This document shows, piece by piece, positions 5,633 to 12,394 of a stretch of 15,346 nt of DNA (the stretch's first letter is position 1; each line of letters starts with the position of its first letter). The notes beneath the pieces were generated by a model that was not told the origin of the DNA, did not search any database, and saw only the letters and a list, made by a program, of their open reading frames with translations. A program made the position numbers and the translations under genes. The DNA comes from SIG510 sp045540975 (GTDB lineage Bacteria > Bacillota > Clostridia > Oscillospirales > JAAYXM01): NCBI GenBank assembly GCA_045540975.1, contig JAZQIE010000075.1:1-15346 (forward strand), written 5' to 3'.

Positions 5633-6421
5633 TTAAACCTTAAAGCAACTTATTCTGAATGGCTCTGCGATTGCATCGTTAACCGCTTCTACGGCGACTT
5701 TTCTTATATCATCTTGTCCCCTGTGAATCCAAGGCACATCTGAAATATTGGCGCCTGTGAGTGCTTTTAAGAATGTCATTCCGGCAATATACCGCCCTGT
5801 ATCCAAACTCAAATGATAACCGTCTCGGGTCAGGCGTCCGATTCCTGCAGTACGTACATTTTGAATGGCGGTTCCCGTGGGAGAAACGGCATCGATTCCG
5901 GGCAACGTGAGGATGTACTCTTTCGTCAAGTTGGCAATTTTATCATAGATCAGAAGCTGATCACCACCATAATGCTGGATTTCTTCGTGATGAAAATCGG
6001 GTTCCCCTACCCACGTCATATTGAATGCGATTTTGGTTTTGCGGTGTGCTAAGCCTTTGATATAAGCAATCAACCAAGACAATTTTTCATAAGATTTAAT
6101 CTCGGTATAACGGCTACCGTCTCCGGTACCGTGTTGGATGGAAATCCAATCCCAATCATCGCTTTTTATGGCATCACGCATCCGATAATTCGGAGTATTT
6201 GTCCAACCGTTGCCCTCGTTCACGTCATACCGATAAGCAGGCAAATCCTGTTTTGCATGGATGCAATGCATATTAACAGAGCATCCACCCACGTACAAAT
6301 TGGCAATTTTGACTTTGCAAAAACCGACACACAAGGCAATTTCCGGCAAATGGGCCGTTGTATCCTCAGAAAAACTGTTGCCGATGCAAAGAATCTTCAG
6401 TTCGCGCTGTTTCATAATCAT
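5633..6421 (-). CDS. DUF4886 / SGNH-like hydrolase
   Basis: A 262-residue protein starting at ATG 6421 (ATG 6415 is possible) behind GGGGTG. The N-terminus carries the SGNH/GDSL-type nucleophile strand LKILCIGNSFSED (8-20), with Ser16 as the likely nucleophile. NMTW in the middle may be the Asn block, and RDGYHLS supplies Asp200 and His203 near the C-terminus. This is the layout of DUF4886 proteins, predicted esterases or carbohydrate deacylases. No signal peptide is present, so it is probably cytoplasmic. It lies 11 bases after the AEC transporter stop and is probably co-transcribed with it. The substrate is unknown. An in-frame extension back to 6469 overlaps the transporter gene and lacks a ribosome site. 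Confidence 0.87.
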   Translation of the reverse strand: MIMKQRELKILCIGNSFSEDTTAHLPEIALCVGFCKVKIANLYVGGCSVNMHCIHAKQDLPAYRYDVNEGNGWTNTPNYRMRDAIKSDDWDWISIQHGTGDGSRYTEIKSYEKLSWLIAYIKGLAHRKTKIAFNMTWVGEPDFHHEEIQHYGGDQLLIYDKIANLTKEYILTLPGIDAVSPTGTAIQNVRTAGIGRLTRDGYHLSLDTGRYIAGMTFLKALTGANISDVPWIHRGQDDIRKVAVEAVNDAIAEPFRISCFKV

Positions 6422-6432
6422 ACACACCCCAA

Positions 6433-7329
6433 TCAAATCAAAGATAACCATAGCGGTATGGTGACACAAGAAAACGCATGGGACAAAAAAGCAAGTTTTG
6501 CGCCAATCTCAGGCGGATTGTTCGTATTTTGTGCAAACACGATTGTATTCAGCCCCGTTGGCATTGCCGCCACAAACAAAGCCGACCGCAAAATGTCATC
6601 CGCTCCCAACAGCCTACAAAGGAAAAACACAGCCGCGGGAATCAACACCAACCTGAACGCGATGATGATATAGTCCCTAAACCGACCGAACAAACGGCTA
6701 ACTTCAAACGATGACAGAACCACACCGGTCAGCAGCATACTGATCGGACCGGCACAAGAAGATGACGACGCAATGCATTTCATAATAAAATCGGGAAGTT
6801 TGACAGGAAGGACCCCGAAAAGCATTCCGAAAAGAATGGCTACAGTCATCGGGTTAAAAAGTTTTTTAATATTCATGTTGTTTTGAGTCAGCTTAAGATA
6901 GCCGACGGTATAGGTATAGATGGCAAAAGGGATACAGAAAAAAATCATATCAGCCAGGGCTTCGCTGCCAAAAACATTCTCCATAAGCACATATCCCATA
7001 TATGCATAATTTGAAACGGTCAATGAATACTCATAGACCTTTTTTTCATAGCGCGTTTTACCGATAAATTTCGCCAAAAGAATGGATAAAAAGTGAAAAA
7101 GCGTAAGTAACGAAACAGAAACGACCAGCGTCTTCCATCGAACGGTCAGATAGCCGAACGAAAAATTTTGGGAAAGCGACCTGAAAATTTTACACGGCAA
7201 AAAAATGTTTACCATGAACGCGGAAAGAATCGGTGTGTGCGAAGAATTGATTCTTCCGCCTTTTCCAAGCAACCAACCCAAAAGCAAAAATATGTAAAGA
7301 ATAAAAACCTGCTCTAATATAACCAACAC
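6433..7329 (-). CDS. AEC (auxin efflux carrier) family transporter
   Basis: A 298-residue integral membrane protein with about eight to ten hydrophobic segments, in the two five-helix-unit layout of the AEC family. Typical features are the opening LYIFLLLGWLLGKGGRI, the mid-protein NPMTVAILFGMLFG (about 159-172) and the C-terminal AAMPTGLNTIVFAQ (about 255-268). Relatives export or import small organic acids such as malate; the substrate here cannot be read from sequence. Translation starts at GTG 7329, with AGGGAG 8 bases upstream. It is the first gene of a two-gene unit with the hydrolase and diverges from the AraC-type regulator, the usual arrangement of a regulator with its target operon. 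Confidence 0.9.
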   Translation of the reverse strand: MLVILEQVFILYIFLLLGWLLGKGGRINSSHTPILSAFMVNIFLPCKIFRSLSQNFSFGYLTVRWKTLVVSVSLLTLFHFLSILLAKFIGKTRYEKKVYEYSLTVSNYAYMGYVLMENVFGSEALADMIFFCIPFAIYTYTVGYLKLTQNNMNIKKLFNPMTVAILFGMLFGVLPVKLPDFIMKCIASSSSCAGPISMLLTGVVLSSFEVSRLFGRFRDYIIIAFRLVLIPAAVFFLCRLLGADDILRSALFVAAMPTGLNTIVFAQNTNNPPEIGAKLAFLSHAFSCVTIPLWLSLI

Positions 7330-7359
7330 CGCAATTACTCCCTATTTCATGATAAAATA

Positions 7360-7387
7360 ATTATAATTTCCAAAATGATTTTGTAAA
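7360..7387 (-). promoter_or_regulatory. sigma-A promoter of the transporter-hydrolase operon
   Basis: The minus strand has TTTACA (7387-7382), a 16-base spacer and a perfect TATAAT (7365-7360), 30 bases before the GTG start. It overlaps an inverted repeat (TTTCCA 7367-7372, TGGAAA 7388-7393) that could be an operator. Confidence 0.55.
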
Positions 7388-7410
7388 TGGAAAAAACAAA
7401 AATATGGAAT
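7367..7410. promoter_or_regulatory. possible AraC-type operator: repeated TGGAA elements
   Basis: TTTCCA at 7367-7372 pairs as an inverted repeat with TGGAAA at 7388-7393. A further TGGAAT at 7405-7410 is a direct repeat of the second element 17 bases away. The elements lie across and just upstream of the -35 of the transporter operon and upstream of the regulator promoter. The sequence is very AT-rich, so such matches arise easily. Confidence 0.25.
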
Positions 7411-7425
7411 TTTTGAAAATTTAAC

Positions 7426-7454
7426 TTGATAATAATAAGATAAAAATTTATAAT
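7426..7454 (+). promoter_or_regulatory. sigma-A promoter of the AraC-family regulator
   Basis: TTGATA (7426-7431), a 17-base spacer and a perfect TATAAT (7449-7454), followed by AAAGGGGTGA and the ATG at 7477. Nine of ten most conserved promoter features match, so this is one of the best promoters in the window. Confidence 0.75.
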
Positions 7455-7476
7455 GATAAAAAAGGGGTGACGTTGG

Positions 7477-8250
7477 ATGGAGTTTGATTTTAAAAATATT
7501 GATATTGTGGGTGTTATCAGCGGTTTAAGCACAAAAAATGCCACGATAACAAATCGCCACAGCAATACCTTTATTTATAAAATAGACGGTGAAAGTGTCT
7601 ACTATTTGCGAGGTGAAGAGGTTCATCTTTCCCCTAAAACGCTCTTGTTTATCCCCGAAAACGAAACGTATTCATTCAAAAAGATTTCGGAGGGGGACAG
7701 CAGATATTGCTTAATAAATTTTCATGCGGAGATGAAAACAGAGACTGTTCCAACGCTTTTCAAAAACCTTGGAGGCGTAAATGCTTTGCAAATTTTCAGG
7801 CAGATGGAGCATCTGCTTCTTTCAAGGGGGAAAATCGGACAGTTGGAATGCATGGCACTGTTCTATTCTTTCTTGGTGGCGTTAGCAAAATCAGACGAAA
7901 TTCCATACACAACAAAGTTTCAAAAAAACCAGATATTACCGGCTTTGGAATATTTGGAACGGCATTTGTTTGATATCAGCCTTAAAGTATCCGATTTACC
8001 GGGGCTATGCGGAATGTCCGCCCCTACTTTTAGGCGAATTTTTATTTCAAAATTCGGAACAACTCCAAAAAATCACATTATTGAGCAGCGATTATTCTAT
8101 GCAGAGCAAATACTGAAAAGCGGAGAATACATTAACATTGCACAAGTGGCAGAAAAAGTAGGTTTTGAAGATTCGCTATATTTTTCAAAATGCTTTAAAT
8201 CATATTTTGGCGTATCGCCTTCTAAAGTAAATCAACCGCAGGCACGGTGA
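7477..8250 (+). CDS. AraC family transcriptional regulator
   Basis: A 257-residue regulator. Residues about 15-90 form a cupin-like sensing domain (GEEVHLSPKTLLFIPENETYSF is the typical strand pair with its turn). Residues about 155-257 are the double helix-turn-helix AraC domain, with first helices around VSDLPGLCGMSAPTFRRIF and the second HTH signature INIAQVAEKVGFEDSLYFSKCFKS-type segment ending in FGVSPSKV. The start at ATG 7477 follows a strong AAAGGGGTGA. It diverges from the AEC transporter/DUF4886 hydrolase operon, which it very probably controls; the inducer is unknown. The stop codon lies inside the terminator stem. Base composition is AT-rich like its two partners and unlike the spo and arg genes, suggesting the three travel together. 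Confidence 0.93.
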   Translation: MEFDFKNIDIVGVISGLSTKNATITNRHSNTFIYKIDGESVYYLRGEEVHLSPKTLLFIPENETYSFKKISEGDSRYCLINFHAEMKTETVPTLFKNLGGVNALQIFRQMEHLLLSRGKIGQLECMALFYSFLVALAKSDEIPYTTKFQKNQILPALEYLERHLFDISLKVSDLPGLCGMSAPTFRRIFISKFGTTPKNHIIEQRLFYAEQILKSGEYINIAQVAEKVGFEDSLYFSKCFKSYFGVSPSKVNQPQAR

Positions 8251-8275
8251 GAAACTCACCGTGCCTGCTCATTTT
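8238..8275. terminator. terminator between the convergent araC-type and spoIVB genes
   Basis: A perfect 14-bp stem (8238-8251 and 8255-8268) with a 3-base AAA loop, followed on the plus strand by CATTTT. The araC-type stop codon (8248-8250) is within the left arm. The spoIVB stop lies at 8274-8276, so the hairpin can also serve as the minus-strand stop signal, though the T stretch on that side is poor. Confidence 0.75.
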
Positions 8276-9296
8276 AAGACGCCTCTTTTGGTTGATTTTT
8301 TGAATTATTTTCTCGTTGTGCCATCTCCAGCATATTCTCAATAAAAATTCCGTACCCCCGTGTGGGGTTGTTAACGAGGACGTGGGTGACGGCGCCAATA
8401 AGTTTACCGTTTTGGATGATGGGAGAACCTGACATTCCTTGGACGATGCCGCCTGTTTTTGCAATGAGGGCGGGGTCGGTGATTCGGATGGTCATGGATT
8501 TTCCGTTTTCATCTGTTTTTTCAAAGATTTGGGTGATTTCGATTTGGTAGGAACGTACATCATTTCCTTGGATATTGCTTAAAATAGTGGCAGGGCCAAC
8601 TTTGATTTCCCCTTTTTCTGCGGTGGGGATTGCGACACCGTTGAGGAAGTCGGGTTTCTCGGTAAAGCTTCCGAAAATGCCATGCTCGGTGTTGGAATCG
8701 AGGACTCCGCAATCGTGTTTTAAGTCATATTCACCGATGAGTTCACCGGGTGTTCCCGAGATGCCCTTTTCCACTTCTTTGACTTTGCTTTCCATGATAC
8801 TCCCTGCTTTCATCGGGACGAGTTTTCCGTTTTCGGTGTCGCAAATGCCGTGACCGAGCGCACCGAAGCTGCCGTCGGACGGGTCATAATACGTGACCGT
8901 GCCGATGCCTGCCATACTGTCGCGCACCAAAAGTCCGATTTGGTATTCCCCGTTTTCGTCACGCACGGGTGTGACGGTCACCGTTTCTTCCTTTTCTCCG
9001 CGCCGCACCGTGATATCCACCGCGTTTTGGGTTTGTACCGCTTTCTTTAACCCTTCATTGTCGGAAACTTCGTTTCCGTCCACGCGCATCACGATATCCC
9101 CCGCGCGAATGCCTGCATCCTTTGCGGGTGCGACCTGCCCGTCCGCGGTATTGATGGGGACCGCGCGCACCACCATCACACCGTCGCAAAAAATCTTGAT
9201 CCCCGTGGTATGCCCGATTGGGACAAGGTCTTTTGCGTATGCGGGAAGCGAGAGCAAGGAAAGAATCAAAATCCAGATACTTAATTTTTTTGCCAT
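8274..9296 (-). CDS. spoIVB: SpoIVB serine peptidase (S55 family)
   Basis: A 340-residue protein starting at ATG 9296 behind AAGGAGTG. Residues 5-20 form an N-terminal hydrophobic signal/anchor, 45-110 a PDZ domain (RAGDIVMRVDGNEVSD), and the rest is the S55 peptidase domain. Visible catalytic positions are H149 in GALGHGICD, D274 in ITDPAL and S289 in GIVQGMSGSPI; the 15-residue Asp-Ser distance matches Bacillus SpoIVB. In sporulation SpoIVB is secreted from the forespore into the intermembrane space and cleaves SpoIVFA, which frees SpoIVFB to process pro-sigma-K. It is shorter than the Bacillus protein (about 426), mainly in the N-terminal region. In many endospore formers it is directly upstream of spo0A; here spo0A is about 7.8 kb away. 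An argF terminator lies just upstream, so it must have its own promoter. Confidence 0.96.
   Translation of the reverse strand: MAKKLSIWILILSLLSLPAYAKDLVPIGHTTGIKIFCDGVMVVRAVPINTADGQVAPAKDAGIRAGDIVMRVDGNEVSDNEGLKKAVQTQNAVDITVRRGEKEETVTVTPVRDENGEYQIGLLVRDSMAGIGTVTYYDPSDGSFGALGHGICDTENGKLVPMKAGSIMESKVKEVEKGISGTPGELIGEYDLKHDCGVLDSNTEHGIFGSFTEKPDFLNGVAIPTAEKGEIKVGPATILSNIQGNDVRSYQIEITQIFEKTDENGKSMTIRITDPALIAKTGGIVQGMSGSPIIQNGKLIGAVTHVLVNNPTRGYGIFIENMLEMAQRENNSKNQPKEAS
8341..8354. repeat. 14-base direct repeat, right copy (inside spoIVB)
   Basis: ATAAAAATTCCGTA, identical to 5579-5592. It encodes the YGIFI part of SpoIVB, and the wider homology runs from 8337 to 8414. Confidence 0.6.
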
Positions 9297-9388
9297 GCGT
9301 TCACTCCTTTCTGTCATGACTCTTTTAGGATGTGACGGACGCGGGAAAATACCCGTGGCAAAACCTTGTACATTCCCAAAATTTGGAT

Positions 9389-9420
9389 AAAAAAAGAACC
9401 GTGAGGCACGGTTCTTTTTT
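9389..9420 (-). terminator. intrinsic terminator of the arg operon
   Basis: Stem GAACCGTG/CACGGTTC (9396-9403 and 9407-9414) with an AGG loop and A/T runs on both sides. On the minus strand it is followed by seven T residues and begins 7 bases after the argF stop. This marks argF as the last gene of the operon. Confidence 0.9.
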
Positions 9421-9426
9421 GGTTTC

Positions 9427-10335
9427 TTAGAGATTGCCCATGAGGATTGCCATGACGGCTTTTTGGGCGTGGAGGCGGTTTTCCGCCTCATCGAAGATTT
9501 CGTTTGCGTGGGCTTCAAAGACCTCGGCGGTGATTTCCTCGCCGCGGTGTGCGGGCAGGCAATGCTGCACCATGCAATGCTTCTTTGCTGCCTTGAGGAG
9601 TTCATCGTTGACCTGATAGCCGGTAAAGACCTTTCTTCTCTCCTCCGCTTCGCCTTCCTGACCCATGCTTGCCCAAACGTCGGTGAAGATGACGTCCGCA
9701 TCACGGGCGGCTTCGAAGATGTCCTCGGTCCAGGTAAAGGGCTTGCCTTCCGCATAGGAGAGGACCGATGCATCGGGCTGATATGCCTTCGGGGTTGCGA
9801 CCGCGACTTCCATATCCGCAAGCAGACCGCCCACGATGAGGGAGTTTGCCATATTGTTGCCATCCCCGATATAGCACATTTTAAGACCCTCGAGGGTGCT
9901 TAAATGCTCACGGATGGTCATGAGGTCGGCAAGCACCTGACAGGGGTGGCAGAAGTCGGTGAGGCCGTTGATGATCGGAATGGTGGCATAGTCTGCGAGT
10001 TTTTCCACCATCTCCTGCGAGAAGGTACGAATCATGATACCGTCAAGGTAACGGGAGAGGACACGCGCGGTGTCTTCAATCGGCTCGCCGCGGCCCATCT
10101 GCAAATCACTTCCCGAAAGGAAGAGACCGTGACCGCCAAGCTGGGCGATGCCCACTTCAAAGGAGACGCGGGTACGGGTGGAAGATTTTTCAAAAATCAT
10201 ACCAAGGGTTTTGCCCTTGAGGATGGGATGCGCGATACCGTGCTTTTGGTCGTATTTGAGCTGGTCTGCGACATCCAGGATATGAAGGAGTTCCGCTTTG
10301 GACAGATCCATCAGTTTCAGCAAATCTTTTTTCAT
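9427..10335 (-). CDS. argF: ornithine carbamoyltransferase
   Basis: A 302-residue cytoplasmic enzyme that joins carbamoyl phosphate to ornithine to give citrulline. The carbamoyl-phosphate loop STRTR is at 52-56, R103 follows in MIRT, and HPCQ is at 130-133. The ornithine-side loop DVWASMG is at 219-225 and the HCLP motif with the active Cys is at 258-261. The SMG loop distinguishes it from aspartate carbamoyltransferase. Length is normal. ATG 10335 is 1 base after the argD stop, with GGAGG inside the argD end, so translation is coupled. It is last in the operon and is followed by a strong terminator. A catabolic arcB role is unlikely given the biosynthetic neighbours. Confidence 0.97.
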   Translation of the reverse strand: MKKDLLKLMDLSKAELLHILDVADQLKYDQKHGIAHPILKGKTLGMIFEKSSTRTRVSFEVGIAQLGGHGLFLSGSDLQMGRGEPIEDTARVLSRYLDGIMIRTFSQEMVEKLADYATIPIINGLTDFCHPCQVLADLMTIREHLSTLEGLKMCYIGDGNNMANSLIVGGLLADMEVAVATPKAYQPDASVLSYAEGKPFTWTEDIFEAARDADVIFTDVWASMGQEGEAEERRKVFTGYQVNDELLKAAKKHCMVQHCLPAHRGEEITAEVFEAHANEIFDEAENRLHAQKAVMAILMGNL

Positions 10336-10336
10336 A

Positions 10337-11509
10337 TTAACCTCCGCATAAAACGCTTTTTATAATCGCGAGCCCGCGATCCATTTCTTCATAGGTGATG
10401 GTGAGCGGCGGCAGGAGACGGACCGCGTCTTTGCCCGCTGTGATGCACAGAAGCCCTGCCTCGATGAGGCTTGCGACCTTGGCTTTGTGTGTCCCCTCTT
10501 CTACCGCGATACCGATCATCATACCGAGGCCGCGGGTGGCAAAGCCCATTTCCTCGATTTTGGCGCGCAGGTAAGCGCCTTTTTCATTGACCGATGCCAA
10601 AACCCCGTCCTCCAACACATCGAGGACCGCGTTTGCCGCGGCGGTGCAGATGGGGTTTGCGCCGAAGGTGGTGGCATGAGTTCCCGGAGAGAGGACCTCC
10701 GAGCAGGTTTTGGAAGCAAGCACCGCACCGAGCGGCAGACCGCCGCCGATTCCCTTTGCGGTGGAGACCACATCGGGCGAGATGCCATAATGCTGAAATG
10801 CGAAGAAGGTGCCGCAGCGACCGATACCGGTTTGCACTTCGTCGATGACAAGGAGCAAATCCTTTTCGCGGCAGAGCGCTTCCACGTTTTTGACAAATTC
10901 GGGCTCAAGCGGCAGCACACCGCCCTCGCCTTGGACAAGCTCCATCATCACCGCGCAGGTGTTCTCATCCACCGCGGCTTTCACCGATTCGAAGTCGTTT
11001 GCGGCTGCATGAACGAAGCCTTCGGTGAACGGATAGAAATACTGATGGAAGACATCCTGCCCGGTTGCCGCAAGGGTGGTCACGGTGCGGCCGTGGAAGG
11101 AGTTTTTGAGGGTGATAATCTTGGTGCGCTCGTTTCCGTAACGGTCGGTAGAGTACTTTCTTGCCAGTTTGATCGCGCCTTCGTTACTCTCCGCACCCGA
11201 GTTGGAAAAGAAGACCTTATCCATCCCGCTCTTCTCGCACAGACGCTGCGCCAGACGGGCGGACGGCTCGGTATAGAAGAGGTTTGAGGTGTGCGCGAGG
11301 GTTGCCGCTTGGGTCGAGACCGCCTCCACAAATTTGGGATGGGCGGTACCGATGCTGAGTACCCCGATACCGGATGCAAAGTCGATATACTCACGCCCTT
11401 CGGGAGAGAGCAGGGTTGCACCCTTGCCGCTTGCGATAGCGACCGGGAATCTGCCGTAGGTTTTCATGACGTGTTCGTCATGGAGTGTGATAAGTTCGTT
11501 TGAGGTCAC
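10337..11509 (-). CDS. argD: acetylornithine aminotransferase
   Basis: A 390-residue class-III PLP aminotransferase that converts N-acetylglutamate semialdehyde to N-acetylornithine with glutamate as donor. Landmarks are SNSGAESNEGAIKLAR (102-117), the phosphate-binding region, VIDEVQTGIGR (221-231) with D223 contacting the pyridine nitrogen, and STAKGIGGGLPLGA (249-262) with K252 as the Schiff-base lysine. The start is GTG 11509, whose GTGA overlaps the argB stop by 4 bases. A GAGAGGGGA ribosome site lies inside argB. The related ornithine and succinylornithine aminotransferases are alternatives, but the operon position settles it. Confidence 0.96.
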   Translation of the reverse strand: MTSNELITLHDEHVMKTYGRFPVAIASGKGATLLSPEGREYIDFASGIGVLSIGTAHPKFVEAVSTQAATLAHTSNLFYTEPSARLAQRLCEKSGMDKVFFSNSGAESNEGAIKLARKYSTDRYGNERTKIITLKNSFHGRTVTTLAATGQDVFHQYFYPFTEGFVHAAANDFESVKAAVDENTCAVMMELVQGEGGVLPLEPEFVKNVEALCREKDLLLVIDEVQTGIGRCGTFFAFQHYGISPDVVSTAKGIGGGLPLGAVLASKTCSEVLSPGTHATTFGANPICTAAANAVLDVLEDGVLASVNEKGAYLRAKIEEMGFATRGLGMMIGIAVEEGTHKAKVASLIEAGLLCITAGKDAVRLLPPLTITYEEMDRGLAIIKSVLCGG

Positions 11510-12381
11510 AGTAACATCCCCTCTCCGTGGACCACGGTGCCGATGCCCTTATCCGAGAGCATTTCCATCAGGATGGAATGCGGGACACGGCCGTCTAAGA
11601 TATTTGCCTGCGACACGCCCATACGCACCGCTTCCACACAGCAAGCGAGTTTGGGGATCATGCCGCCCGAGATGATGCCGTCACGGATGAGTTTGGGCAC
11701 TTCGCTGACGTTGACGTCCGGGATGAGGGTGGACTCATCCTTCGGGTCTTGCAGGATGCCGCACACATCGGTGAGCAGAATGAGTTTCTTTGCGCCGAGG
11801 GCACTTGCGAGCTTTGCCGCCGCGGTATCCGCATTGATGTTATAGCTTTGGGTATCGCAGAGACCCTGCGCGACGGTGGAGACCACCGGGATATAGCCGT
11901 TTTGGAGCGCATCGGTGACCGGCTTGGTGCAGACCTCTTCAATCTCACCGACCAGACCGTAGGTGCCGCCGTCAAGCTCTTTTGCGCGGAAGAGACCGCC
12001 GTCAATTCCGCAAAGACCGATGGCGGAGCCGCCTGCACGGTTTAAGATGGAGACCAACTCTTTGTTGACCTTGCCGCACAGTACCATCTGCACGATTTCC
12101 ATGGTCTCCTCATCGGTATAGCGCAGGCCGTTGACGAATTTGCCTTCTTTGCCGACACGCTTTAACATTTCGGAAATCTCGGGACCGCCGCCGTGGACAA
12201 CCACGACATGGATGCCGACAAGCGAGAGCAGAACGATATCGTCGATGACCGCTTTTTTGAGGTCCTCCTTGATCATGGCATTGCCGCCGTATTTGATGAC
12301 AACGGTTTCGCCATTGTATTTTTTGATATACGGCAGGGCTTCGACAAGGATTTGCGCCCGATCCGCGTGATTGTAATTCAT
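11506..12381 (-). CDS. argB: acetylglutamate kinase
   Basis: A 291-residue amino-acid kinase that phosphorylates N-acetylglutamate, the second step of the pathway. K30 in VVIKYGGNAM, HGGGPEI (63-69), NINADTAAAKLA (181-192) and GGMIPKL (239-245, with K244) form the ATP and substrate sites. It has about 25 residues before the first catalytic strand, including an ALPYIKKY helix. Arginine-inhibited hexameric enzymes (for example Thermotoga) carry such an N-terminal helix, and the insensitive E. coli type lacks it, so feedback by arginine is likely. GGGAGG lies 5 bases before ATG 12381, and the gap from argJ is 13 bases. Confidence 0.97.
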   Translation of the reverse strand: MNYNHADRAQILVEALPYIKKYNGETVVIKYGGNAMIKEDLKKAVIDDIVLLSLVGIHVVVVHGGGPEISEMLKRVGKEGKFVNGLRYTDEETMEIVQMVLCGKVNKELVSILNRAGGSAIGLCGIDGGLFRAKELDGGTYGLVGEIEEVCTKPVTDALQNGYIPVVSTVAQGLCDTQSYNINADTAAAKLASALGAKKLILLTDVCGILQDPKDESTLIPDVNVSEVPKLIRDGIISGGMIPKLACCVEAVRMGVSQANILDGRVPHSILMEMLSDKGIGTVVHGEGMLL

Positions 12382-12394
12382 GGTAACCTCCCGA

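Noticed and set aside
5579..8354. 14-base direct repeats as att sites of an integrated element
   Set aside because: The repeats are part of a longer, diverged spoIVB homology and no integrase, recombinase or transposase lies between them; common descent explains them.
8274..9863. 529-codon open frame extending spoIVB far upstream
   Set aside because: The extra 189 codons read antisense-frame sequence of argF and across its terminator; a good ribosome site and signal peptide place the start at 9296.
10487..11287. 266-codon plus-strand frame opposite argD
   Set aside because: Shadow of argD; His/Gly/Asp-rich antisense composition and no start signals.
12342..12348. Second 0A-box core (TTCGACA)
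   Set aside because: It lies deep inside argB; one or two chance copies of a 7-base core are expected in a window this size.
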